Of a DNA stretch of 64,000 nt, positions 22,182-33,614 are shown in pieces. The translations under genes were made by a program, and so were the position numbers. Positions within the stretch are counted from its first letter, which is position 1, and every line of letters starts with the position of its first letter. Source of the stretch: Coleophoma eucalyptorum (taxonomy: Eukaryota; Ascomycota; Leotiomycetes; Helotiales; Dermateaceae); assembly GCA_026120035.1 (NCBI GenBank), contig JALRME010000028.1:439255-503254 (forward strand), written 5' to 3'. The notes under the pieces are model-generated. The model worked only from the letters and a program-made list of their open reading frames with translations. It was not told the origin of the DNA and made no database searches.

Positions 22182-25176
22182 TTTAATATCTTCTGATATT
22201 CAGGACCCCAAGTTAACAAGCTTGGTTGCCAGATATATTTTTTTTTCAATATTTTGCTGATGTGCCATTGGTTATATGCAAAACGTTCCTGCACTTTTTC
22301 CTTTTTTTTTTGCCATGGCATTGCAAGGGTTGAATGACGATTTATCATGGTCCGTGCACGATGCTGCTCTAAAATATAGTTATGGGCTGTCTTAGCGAGT
22401 GCCTGCCTATAGTATGAGGGATCACATCGCCAAAGGGCGCTATGTTTTAGTGTTTATAAGGCTCTACAAAATCATGCTACAGGCTATATACTATAGCAGC
22501 GAACAGGAAGGGCGGGGGGCGGCATTCAGATGTTATGCACCGCATGGTAAGGCAGTCTCAGTTCGGCAAGTGCCTCGATGATATGATCGGTGTCTGTCGT
22601 TTCGAAACATCACACTTCGATCGATGATAGATATTTGGATCTGCATTTTTTTTGTTGATCCTTCCCTCAGAGTGGGCGCAACAACTTGGCAGTTCGTATG
22701 CGTGTTACTCATAGTTCATATTCATATAACAAGAAGCAAATTCTATTGTGTATGGAGCCAACGGTGCGGCTGAAAGATTTCTAGCAATTTGACGTAACAT
22801 CATGCCAGCTATATCAACGTGTGGCATTTACCATGCGTGATGGTAGTTTCTATCCCTGACGACCTGCATTGGAGCTCGTACGAAAAGCCTATAGCTATGA
22901 CACTATGGTCTTGGCAGCAAATATTGAAGGATGACAATGGCACAGGCTTATGAATAATCCCAGCTAGGACGCAATTTTCTTCCATGGCTCTGCCAATCAA
23001 TCTCAAAATGAAGAGCAGTCCTGGCCCCCAACTTGCTAGTGGTCGCCGCATATCCATAGAAGCTATGGACAGCATCCCAAAGCACCAATCGCACTTTGGT
23101 ACGTAGTAAGATTGCTGTAGAGGTAAGTAATCAGCAGAAGGTTGCGGTGAGTCTTCTCAGACGTGCCAGACAAAAGCCAGACGTGAATGCAGTGCAAGGA
23201 TGAAGGCTTTGGCGATCGGTGTAGGGATAAGTCAGGGGTTTCGAGAATGCCTCGCTATTTGTGAAACGGGCAAGGAAGAACAACCGGGCGCCCCTGATCT
23301 GAAGATTCTGCGATTCACTCGGTCATTTTAGGTCGACAAGGAATTTGGCTACGGCAACTCGCCGTTCGGCAAAGGGAGAGACGAACAGAATCATCACGGT
23401 AGGTCACCCATCAACGCAATAGGCTATACCGACTTTGAAGTGGCTACGTGGACACCCGACGCGTCCCCCGTGCTGGGCCTCAGCCTCGGCGTCGTGGATG
23501 ATTTGCTAACCGCCAACACTACCGGATGGCTGTACGGACCCTCACCGATGGTCAGTGAATCCTCCCGATAGAGTTCACGATGGACCAGTTCGTGGGATCC
23601 GAACATGAGATGGCGTAGCGTCATATACAGTAGGATGGGAGAATGGGGCCCATGGGGTAGCGGAAGAGTGGCGGAAGAGTTGCTCCAGCAGGGTAATAAT
23701 GTGGCGTGTATTAGCATGCATAGCAGGTGGTGGTAACGTAGATGATGAAACGGTCGATATTGAAACAACAGCGTCACGATCTGGCTTGATTCGTCAGTCT
23801 TCCGCAAGCTGCGGCGAAGTCTACCAAGCTTTCGTAGTAACAGGGCCAGTGGGGTAAAGGGAAGAGAGTGCCGGCATTCCGGGAGTTCTGGGGAAGAAGG
23901 AAAGGAGGAAGGAAGGGAAAAAGAAGAAGAAGAAGAAGAAGAAAAAAAATTAATTTAGTCGACATGGAGTGGCAGTGACAGTGGCAGATGGGCCAGCGCC
24001 AGGACAGCTGGGTTATAGCTGCAAAGGCTGGCCCGGGCCGCAAGACACTACTGGTGGTGGTGGTGCGGTAGTGGTGGCACTTCGCCTGAACTCCACACCC
24101 AGTCGGTTCACATCGGCCATTAAATAATGCAAGGTGAAGTGAAGGGAAGTGATGGGATGTGATGGGATGTGTTGTGGTGATGTGTTGTAGTGTATGTGTG
24201 GAGTTTATGCATCAGCCCACCCGGTCGTTCTGACTGTGTTGAGGGAGTGGTATGTCGGCCAGACGGACTCTCTCTCTGCCTTGGGCGTTACCGTCCGTCG
24301 CTGTACGGTTGGAGAAGGGGCCAGGAGAGGAGAGTGGACCAGGCGATTCTCTGTAGTCAGCACGTACATGCATCCATCATCCACTGCCTGTCCCGTCCAA
24401 CCGTCCAACAGCCCAGCTCTGTACCTGCGTGCCCAGGCCGCCTCAAGGTGCCGGTGCCGTGTCCGTGTCAGAATTCAGGGGAAATCAGCATCCCACGCCC
24501 AACCCGCGCTCGCCTCGCCGCACCTCACCACCACGACACCGGCGCTTTGCCTCGACCGGGATGTGATCAAGCCCAGGTGCCCTTCACGCTTCGCTCGTGC
24601 TTTATGCATTCCATTCTGCCCTGCCCGACCATCTTATACACGCGCAGGTTCAGACGAGCAACACAGGATGAAACATCCATGAACCTGACGAAACTGCCCG
24701 TTCGTGTTGGCTCTTGGGTCCACTCCCGCACCGGAGTGGCTGCCTCTGCTTCTGGAAGCATCGTCGTCGGGGATTCCTTAGAATAGCAGCATCATCTGGG
24801 TGCCTTCTCCACCGCCAATGGGCCTAGATCATTCGTTCCCTCTGCCTGCTCGTCGCCTTCTCATGCTTCGCTTCTCCTTTTCTGACCTGCATCTGCAGCG
24901 GCTGCACCTCAACTTCTCTCCTTCACGTACTTCTTACTCTCATTCTTCCGCTCAAATCCTTCCTCTCCTTTGTTGTCTGTGTTGTCCCCCACCTCCCCCG
25001 TCAGCCCCCTAAAACCTACCTTATAATACCTTTCTTCCCTCCATCCTCTTGGCTTCCCCTGTTTCCGTATCTTAATTTCTATTCCCGCGTCCCTTTGTCA
25101 ACACCCTCCCCGGATCTCTCCCTTCCCCAGGAACGGACAGCCTCAACTTCATCCTTCTCGACCCCAAATCACCAAC
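22182..25176. other. 3 kb intergenic region upstream of bestrophin-like gene
   Basis: No gene supported. Contents: a 9-T run (22238-22246), a homopurine tract with (AAG)n at about 23891-23949, GGT-rich and GATG-rich simple sequence (24050-24190), and a pyrimidine-rich GC-higher stretch from about 24400 to 25170 that is probably promoter and 5' leader of the gene starting at 25177. Overlapping long frames at 24190-24786 in two phases reflect composition, not coding. Confidence 0.5.
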
Positions 25177-26834
25177 ATGGCGGAAGATGGAGCCGGAATG
25201 GAGGCAATGCCTCCGGCTGCTCACCACGGCATAGATATCGGTCGAGAGCCCAAGGAATCCCCTCAAGTCAAGGTCCGCTCCGACTCTCAAAGAACGGGCA
25301 CCGAAACGCCAGGTGGTTTCCGTAACCATATGACGCCGTCGCGACGCCATTCTCTCGACCTAGACGACTATTTCGTAAGTCACATGCAACCTCACTTGGT
25401 GAAGGACGATGCTAATCCAGCTCGAATTTAGGCTGGTCCTATGGAATTGGGAAGACATTCCAAGCTGCCCATGTTCATGCGGATGCATGGAAGTATTCTG
25501 CCCCAGATGATCGTTCCCCTCCTCTGCGTTGGAGGTTGGTCAACATTGATCACGTGTATTTCCTTCTATATTTACCCATGTGAGTCTACCCGGTCTCGTA
25601 GCTGGTGTGCCCCGTTCCGCCACTGACCGTGATCCAGTGACGGTGAACACCGTGCTCTTGACGGTTCTGGGTTTTGTCGTTGGTCTCGCCCTGTCCTTCC
25701 GCAGTAGCACTGCCTATGAGCGTTATTCCGACGGCCGCCGAAGCTGGATTACCCTGGTGATTCAGACCCGCAATCTTGCTCGTTACATCTGGACTCATGT
25801 TCAAGAACGTGAAGGTGAACAGGGCAAGGAAGATCTCCTCGGCAAGCTGTGAGTATCGACGCGACTTCCCTCTGTAAATCTTCTAACCCAGACAGGACTG
25901 GTATCAATATGCTCCTCGCTTTTGCCATTGCACTGAAGCATAAGCTTCGATTTGAACCTTATGCGCACTACGATGATATTGCCGACTTGGTGGCGCATTT
26001 GGATACCTATGCTAATGCCGCCTTCGATCCCGAACTTCTGGTTCCGGAAAAGGTCACTCCATGGAAGAGAATTGGATGCTATCTTGGAATTCCTTTTGCC
26101 GAGAGCAACCCTCGGAAGGTCCTGAAGCGAGCGAAGAAGCCCGTTGGAAACTTGCCTCTGGAGATCTTAAACTATCTCGGTGCTTATATCGAAGGTGCTA
26201 ACCGAAGTGGTTCCTTGAACCCTGTGCTGTACGGTCAAATGTGTAAGTTTTCTAGCCACTTTCTGAGATTCTTCCACTGACACCCAATATAGTGACATCC
26301 CTAGCCTCACTGACTGATACCATGGGTAACTGCGAAAGAGTCCTGACTACACCGCTCCCTGCTGGTTACAATATTCTTATCTCTCAAATCGTCCTCCTTT
26401 ACGTCTATCTTCTTCCTTTCCAACTCTACGCACAACTGAAGTGGATCACCATCCCCGGAACCATCGCCGCAGCATACATCATCCTTGGTCTTGCCCTGAT
26501 TGGTGACGAATTAGAGGATCCATTCGGAAACGATGTCAACGATTTGCCTCTCGACCAATACTGCCAGGAGATTGCCTTGGAACTCGATACCATTACTTCT
26601 CGTCCAGCGCCAGCTTTCAGCGAGTTTACTGGCCACCACGAAAACAAGGTCCTCTGGCCACTCAGCACTACCGGCGCTCGTGACTGGAACAACCGCAGTG
26701 TAGCGGACATTCGAAGCGCGTTGAAGAGCAAGATTGTCATCAACCGGACATCGAGCTCGGATGGAGGTGTCAGCACAGCTTTGGGAACCATGTCCTCGAA
26801 GAAATCCAAGCCGACCTCCGCACAATCGGTATAG
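25177..26834 (+). CDS. Bestrophin-like (UPF0187) anion channel family protein
   Basis: Five exons (25177-25374, 25432-25579, 25638-25848, 25896-26242, 26293-26834) give 481 residues; each splice keeps the frame and uses GTAAGT or GTGAGT donors. The start ATG has a good context (AACATGG). After a polar N-terminal 70 residues come ILPQMIVPLLCVGGWSTLI, LTVNTVLLTVLGFVVGLALS and the family signature FRSSTAYERYSDGRRSW. Further helices (INMLLAFAIALKHKL, ISQIVLLYVYLLPFQL, IPGTIAAAYIILGLALIGDE) and EDPFGNDVNDLPLD near the C-terminus fit the bestrophin/RFP-TM superfamily. Relatives conduct chloride or other anions; fungal members are barely characterised and their membrane and role are unknown. The Ser/Lys-rich tail is typical of fungal members. 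Confidence 0.92.
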
Positions 26835-29800
26835 AACGACGCAGCTTGCTTACAACTACTAACATCTGGGTGGAGTACAAAATTGTTTGAAATCGGTAAT
26901 GTCTGTGTTAAGGCGGGGAAAGGAGTTTGGCTTGATTACAGGAGGCTTGGTTTTTTTCTACATCTATGAGATTGCTTTGATGGCTCTAGCGCTGTATTTT
27001 TGCTCTCTTCCAGTATAGCGTGCATATTGTGAATATCGAATCTACTATCAGAGGGATTCTTCTAGAAGAGCAGAGAATATTAAAAACTTTGTCTTCAGTC
27101 AACTGGACGCTGTCTAGTTTGTCCAGTATTCGTGAGTCCGTTCTCTGAGGTCAGCAAAGAGGAGCAAGAAATTTGCCGAGCGCATTTCCAACGAGTCAGA
27201 TGCCGTTGAAGATCTTGAGTTGTGCAAATACGCGACGAGAAGAGGCGGGTCGAAAGGAAAGGAAGGGAAGGGAAGGGAAGGGAAGGGAAGGGAAGGGAAG
27301 GGAAGGGAAGGGAAGGGAAGGGAAGGGAAGGGAAAAGAAGAGATGACAGCAAAGAACAAAGACGTATCCCGAAACCCGAATGCACGTCAACCTCGACGAG
27401 AAGAATCCTGTCGAAGTCCCAGTACGCTTAGAACCTGCAGCGACCAAATTTCAACAATGGCAACAAGATAGCGGAATCTCGAATCTCCTCGAACCCACCC
27501 CTCGCAGCATCAACCACAACGTTTATCCTATGCGAACAGAATCAGCAAGTTCGCCGGTGGTCCAATTGGAGAGATATGGGGAAAGGTTGGACTTTTTTTG
27601 GATGAAGGTGTTGAAGGAGAGGGAAAGATAAAGAGGACAGCAATGTTAGGATCCTAGCGCGAGGTAGAATGCGCTGGCTTGCTTTGGATATGGGAATAAA
27701 GGATATAGAAGAGGGGGTTGAGGTGCTGGTGAGGTTGTAGGAGAAGAAGCAGCCAGCCTTATGGATAAGGGAGGGTCAGGCTAGGATGGTGTTTGATATC
27801 GGTCTAGTTCTGCGTTATGTTCCATTGGCACGCTAGGAAAGGATCTCTGTTGGATCGTGCTATGTGCAACGTATTACAGATCCGGGTTATCTTGAATACA
27901 CTTTGAGCTACCTAGTTGCAAACTTTGTGCTGTCCTGCAGATAAAATACTTTCTTTCTACCTTGCCTACAACATTTGCTCGACGGAACAGCACACTTAAT
28001 ACTTACTCTTACATATCTGTGTGGTTAAAATTCCATTGATTGACCTAGATTCTTTAAGATTTGTAAAGTTTGACGACACTATGACTGATTTCAATACTAC
28101 CAGAGAGCGACTACCAGATTGTGCTCGCTTAAAAATAACTGTCGTCGCTAAACATCTAGTTCACGACCGCTAATCCGAATCTATGACGATAGCTGTTGCA
28201 TGCCCGTCCCTGAAAAGTGCTGAATGGTATCCTGATAGCATCTTCTCTCATTAGTACTCCACAGAAGAATCTCCTTCAGATACTTCAACCTTTACAGACC
28301 TTATGGTCAGGACACGCAAAATCACCGCGGACACAGAAGCAGCTCCATCAATTCCTGGTAAGAAGCTTGCATTGTAAGTTTGAATAAAACCAGTCAACTT
28401 GTCTCCTTGGTCTTATAGTATAACTAGATCACACGCGATCTCACAGTGAGTGCATCAATAGTACAACTGGCCTGCCCGGGAGGCAGGACAAGCCAGATCC
28501 GAAAAGAGATCATCAGTTACGATGTTCGAGGCCTTCAAAATCCTAGTTCCCTTCCTCTTTTGCTTATAAATTTCGGGAGAAACCATGACCAAGATCATTT
28601 ATAAAAGCGGGAAAATGGTTCACTGAAGCTTGCACCTGGTTACTGGGCTGCTTGCAATATTCCATTGCGTAAATTTTCCGCTCGGGGCTTGCGTGCTCTA
28701 ATTCAGGCTTGCGCTCATTTTGACGTGACGGTGAAATACTCATCGATGTGTAAGCTGGGACCACCATTGTAGGCGGTATATTTGAAAGAATCTTAGCGCT
28801 TGCCTCTGAAAGAGACGCCTGCCATTGTCTTCCGGATGCCTGAGTCCTTTGAAGTGGTGGCTTAGAGAGCAGAATTAGTGATTAACAATATAAAATCTAG
28901 AATTTCCAGTTGTTTTTTTGTAGGATGCTTTGCTTGACTTTGTTTGGATACATAGAAGTGCAAACCGCCGTTGTCCCATCACAATGCCCCTTAACAACCT
29001 TTGAACTCCCTGCCGAGCTACAGCGCATCAAGTACTCTCACAGAAACCGAACATACTATTATGCCCGCGAAGTCTTAACCACTCTCCAACACTTAAATCA
29101 TGGCTTGTCTCCGTCACCTCAACAGCGTGGGAAGGCGAAACCTGGACTTGCCGGGCGGGGAGGGGGTAGGTACTCGGCCAGATGAGAAGACTGCTATTGC
29201 CAATGCGCGAAAGGCGGATCAATCTGCGACGCAGCCGACGTTCAATGCCACTATTGCGGTGCTGAAAATTCTACCGAGGTAGGAATTTCCATCGAGATTC
29301 TGGAGCAGAGGCAGAATCACGCTCGCTTCTGGGACTTTGTTGACTTGGCTTGGTGAGGGCAGTGATGGGCTTTAAAAACGTCCTTTGAATAGGCCAAGGA
29401 ACTCAGACAGGTCCAAGAAGTGAATTAGAAGTGGTTAGGGGATAGTGAATAGGACGGTTTGGCCGAATATTCTAAATGCTGGAGGTACAACCTGATTCGA
29501 AGAAGGGTTTTCCTGTGAATAAATAGGTATTGCGGAAAGCTGACGAGCGAATCTAAAGCTAAGTACTGTATAGGCATTCGGCACGCAGTACATGCCTCCC
29601 AGTGCAATAACTAGAGTCTGGGAATTGACCTTCAGGGTTAGATTAAGCCAGGTCCTCGCATCATCCGGGCTCTTGGGAACACTTCTGGCATTCAGAGGAA
29701 AGAAGGCAGTTTAGTACAACTATGATATAACATGCAAGAATTCGGAGGATAACCTCCATGGATTTAGTTTGATAAGACGAACTGGGCATTAGGGATTTAC

Positions 29801-29937
29801 TGATATAACCATACTCGCAGACATATTGAGAGACTTCTCCCTTGTCCTTGGTAATCTTTTAATTTTATGTCCAGATAGCGATATTACAAAGGCTGACAGC
29901 CGGAGAAGTCACCATTTTTATTTGCATGAATCAAGCC
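26835..29937. other. 3.1 kb intergenic region with simple repeat
   Basis: No convincing gene. A (GGAAG)14 array lies at 27261-27330. Small frames (27380-27631, 28910-29185) show no family match; the second contains LTTFELPAELQRIKYS, faintly like an F-box core, but is too short to call. The left 250 bases are probably the bestrophin gene 3' UTR. Confidence 0.45.
27261..27330. repeat. (GGAAG)14 minisatellite
   Basis: Fourteen perfect copies of the pentamer GGAAG in a homopurine/homopyrimidine context. It produces repetitive frames on both strands (EGKGR and PSLPF repeats) that should not be read as proteins. Confidence 0.97.
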
Positions 29938-31630
29938 TTATGGCAGGTGAGTATCCGTATCATCTACGACGGGGTACTCATCACTACCATAAGTAGAATT
30001 TAGAGAAACCTTGCCGGAGATGGTTGAATCTTCCAGCGTTACCCAGGTCTCAACCACAGAACTCTCTAGATCTGCTTCTGTGATAAGAATCTGCCGACTT
30101 CCGCGCGTCCATGACCCATATCCTCCATATCCGCTATGCCTTCCGAAGCAAAGGTTCAATCCATTGCCAGTCAAGTTCATGCCAGGCAGCGTTGTGTTCC
30201 ATTTAAAACACCAATCATCACCGTGATCATGGCCGCTGAAAACTGCCATCAATCCAGAAGTATCGAGTAAAGAAGACATGAAAGGGATGTCTTGGCCACT
30301 GTAGCTAAATACATTTCCGCTGACAGTGCCCTGGCCCTCAGCGTAGCCTTGCTGCGCCAATGGGTCATCGTCGTTGATTCCTGGCTCCTTCTGAGAATCT
30401 ACGCCCGCTGTTTGGAACGCAGCCATGGCATTGACTGGAATGTGTACAAAAGCGATGGAAGGAATTGTAGCTCCATACTGCTGAGAAAGTTCCAGCTTGG
30501 TGGTCTCGAACCAATCCACGACCTATGAAGTATCAGATCATGCAAGCCATCCTCAGGGCACATTCCACCATCAGAATGATGATATTCCACTTACAGACTG
30601 ACCCACCCAATTTGGCTGTGGAACTTCATCACCAGCATCGTCCAGTTCTTGGAAATAATTTCCGCCCCGGCTATCAAAGAACCAGAGCAGAAGTACAGGA
30701 ACACTGTTATTTTCATCCTTCCCGAAAACGGGTAGGTAATAATTCGAGACTCCTGCATCATCACCCACGACCATGTTGTTCGTTAAACAATTAGCATAGC
30801 TCGTCTCGCGGTCGAAGATGGCTTCCCGCGACAAATTAAAGTCACTGTCGTGGTTTCCATACGTAGACGCCCAGCTCAATCCCTTTTCGACAAAAGGCTG
30901 GACAATTTGGTCGACATAACTGCTGGAATTGGACAGAAATGTGTTCTCGCCTGTTATCAAATCACCGTTCAGGACAACGAGCTGGGGCGACTCGATGGAT
31001 AAGACGGTGTTTATTACTTTAATCGAATAAACGTCCTGTTCTGGTCCCCAGTCTGTATCTTCGGCTTTACAAAATCATTCATATCAACATGGATCGTCCT
31101 CTTGTCATTGTTTGTCTGCAGTTCTCACCTTCTCCAAAGTGCAAATCCTCAAACACGGAGATCTGGAAAGTCCCCTCTGTTGTGAATCTCAACGGAGCAG
31201 CAGCCGTGGCATTAAGACGTCTCTGGACACCGAAAGGCCATGCCATGAGTCCCCTAAACAGCACGAAGCTGGCAAGCAAAAAGCTGGACGCAACCATGAG
31301 GAATAAGAGGATGGCTCGATATGAGGATGACAGAAAAGAATCCCGACAGGTGTCGGCTCTCTGGGGAAGTTCCTCATCCTTATAGAGCACCCCATGTTCG
31401 GCAATATATTGATTGTCCGTCGCACGTGGGAGAAACGGTGCGCGACGGTCGTCAGGAATATATCTAGACATGATCCACACGCGGTCGACGTTGAAAAGGA
31501 GGCACGTCCGATCAACTGAAGGGCCCATTGGTTGACGGCGGCGAGGTGGCAGGGCGGCTAGTGAGATCCCCTGATATAATATAGTACCTTGGAATATTAA
31601 TCCGGCGGCCGCATCTTTGTCCCATGCCAT
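29938..31630 (-). CDS. Membrane-anchored calcineurin-like metallophosphatase
   Basis: Exons 31129-31630, 30595-31064 and 29938-30522 (introns 31065-31128, 30523-30594). Two starts are possible: 31630 (518 residues) or 31471 (465 residues, MSRYIPDDRR). One membrane span (AILLFLMVASSFLLASFVLF) precedes the catalytic domain, giving a type II topology. Metallophosphatase motifs appear in order: FEDLHFGE (D-x-H), LVVLNGDLITGEN (GD), TYGNHDSD (GNHD), AFVHIP and FSGHDHGDDW (GHDH). This set is typical of the fungal Dcr2-like/purple-acid-phosphatase-related group, acting in the secretory pathway, vacuole or wall. Several N-x-S/T sites are present. The gene is divergent from the ankyrin gene with under 300 bp between starts. 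Substrate unknown. Confidence 0.88.
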
Positions 31631-31913
31631 CTACGAATTATGACCTTCCCTTTCCACAACAACTTTCTCTTCCTCTGATAATCTTCTATCCTCCCTTCAG
31701 CCTTCAGCCTAGAGAAAGAAGATTGATTGGGAACGAGGGAGTCTAAAATTACAGAATATGTTGCCGACAGGCCGTTGCGACGAGCTCTGGCATTGAGGAC
31801 CGGTCGCATCTTTCGCTTGTTATCAGGTTGGAGCAATCAGTGGATCTCGATTCGGTGATACTATACCTTCCTATTTGAGTAGTCAAACTCACTTATGGCT
31901 TAATCGGAGAAGA

Positions 31914-33069
31914 ATGGAAGCATCGTCGCGGCTTTCACCAACGCTGCGACCTTTTCCACAGAACACCATGTCACGAGTAAACGTCTATAGGAATGCACCA
32001 ACCTTTTCCGAGAATGAAGAAGAGGAAATCGCAGACGAGGATCGGTGGACGGATCTACAGCTTGCGGCAAAAGCTGGGGATTCTGATCTGGTTGAAGAAT
32101 TGCTGAAGTATCCAGATTGCGATGTCAATGCGCCGCCAATTGGGTGTAAGTTAAAAGAGGACACCAAATGGGTGTTTTCAATGCCATTTCCGTATATGTC
32201 AAGCTAATAAGACTGATCGATCGTCGCAGGGTATGGGCAAAGTAAGTAATCTCGGCAATTCGCTTTTCGAGACTGAATCCTTCTCGGAATTTGCCCCGGG
32301 TTATAGACGTCCAAAAAATCTTAACTGACCAAGCGTAGCTGCACTCCAGGCTGCCTGTGCAGGTGGACACAATACTGTTGTCGAGAGACTTCTGGCAGCT
32401 GGTGCCGATGTCAATGCAACAGGGGGCAACAATGGTCATCGACCAGCCTTGGCCGTGGCCGCAGTCCATGGACATTTAGGGACTCTCAATATACTTCTAT
32501 CATCTGGCGCAAGTATCAATATGCCAGCTGCGAAATACATGGGACGCACTGCACTGCAGGCGGCTGCCAACGGTGGTCAGCTTACCATTGTCTCCCGTCT
32601 TATCTCTGTCGGTGCAGAAATAAACGCACCGCCTGCACACTATGCAGGCTTGACCACTTTACAAGCAGCGTCAGAAGCCTATCCAGAAATTGTCCAGCTC
32701 TTGATATCGAACGGTGCAGATGTTAATGCTACCGGTTGTCGCTATAAAGGCCGTACAGCACTCCAAGCAGCGTGTGCATCTGGCCGTCTAGATATTGTTA
32801 AGATCTTGGTAAATGCGGGAGCCGATGTCAATGCTCCTGGGAGCTACTTCAAAGGCGGTACGGCGTTCCATGCCGCATGCGAAAATGGAAACACCGATAT
32901 TGTGAAGCTGCTCGTGGAGCATGGGGCATGGGTCAATTCAACCGCCGGGAGCAGAAAACAGACACCTTTGCAGTCAGCTACCGTGGCAGGGCATGCTGAT
33001 ATCGTAAAATATTTGAAGGGGACTGGAGCGAGAGGCCCAGAACATGGTGGCGTGCTTCTCCTCAATTGA
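31914..33069 (+). CDS. Ankyrin-repeat protein with 12-nt microexon
   Basis: Exons 31914-32145, 32230-32241 and 32339-33069 give 324 residues. The 12-nt middle exon is needed to read IGWYGQTALQAAC, matching the repeat consensus, and is flanked by AG at 32228-32229 and GTAAGT at 32242. About seven ankyrin repeats follow an acidic N-terminal region (NEEEEIADEDRW): for example RTALQAAANGGQLTIVSRLI, RTALQAACASGRLDIVKILV and GTAFHAACENGNTDIVKLLV. Repeats of this near-identical kind mediate protein binding; no enzymatic domain is present, so no role is assigned. Similar repeat blocks often form the C-terminus of fungal NLRs. The frame appears to continue past the stop in another phase (see findings). 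Confidence 0.85.
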
Positions 33070-33614
33070 CCAGCTGTTGTCCAAAACAATAAGCCCTGTG
33101 CAACAAAATTATCTATTCGACCGGCTAGCAAAAACTGTCAAGAGTTAGTGCCTATCGCAGGAAGCTAGAGTTCATGAGATTGATATGACAGACCCGGAGA
33201 CCTTGAACAAAACATTGCAGATTCGGGCGAAGACTGCCCTGTATCTTCATGCCAAAGTGCTGGAGACTACAATGACTTCGAGAAAGGAGTGTGGTCATGG
33301 AGTAGGTTGAAATATAGTGCTATATTGTATCGGATCAATTGAGAGAGAGGGCTCATTTTGTCCTCTGTCATGTACACCAGACCCACTAACAGCCTGTATA
33401 ATATTGAAGCCATGCTACCCCTAGAAGTGAATTTAGTAAACCCAAAATGCCACTTTACATGAAGTGAACCCAATCACAATATTGTCAAGCCTTCCAACGC
33501 CTGCAAAGTCTCCGGCCAACCCCCAAAAGACCACCTGGCCAATCATGACATTCTCTTCAATAGCGAGATTAGAGCTACCTCCCCAGATACTTTTTACGCC
33601 ATCCATGTCTGCCT
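33070..33614. other. Intergenic; possible lost 3' end of ankyrin gene
   Basis: A frame in the next phase runs from about 33044 to 33310 with one TAG at 33146-33148 and reads like protein (QLLSKTISPVQQNYLFDRL, then TDPETLNKTLQIRAKTALYL). The remainder to 33614 holds no gene and is probably the 3' flank of the regulator gene. Confidence 0.35.

Noticed and set aside
24190..24786. Overlapping 198- and 162-codon plus-strand frames
   Set aside because: Both phases are open together in a GC-richer, pyrimidine-biased promoter/leader region; cysteine/proline/serine-rich random composition, no family features.
27114..27471. Repetitive proteins (EGKGR and PSLPF repeats) on both strands
   Set aside because: Produced by the (GGAAG)14 simple repeat; all phases stay open.
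28910..29185. Faint F-box-like segment LTTFELPAELQRIKYS
   Set aside because: Too short and isolated, no downstream domain, no supporting introns.
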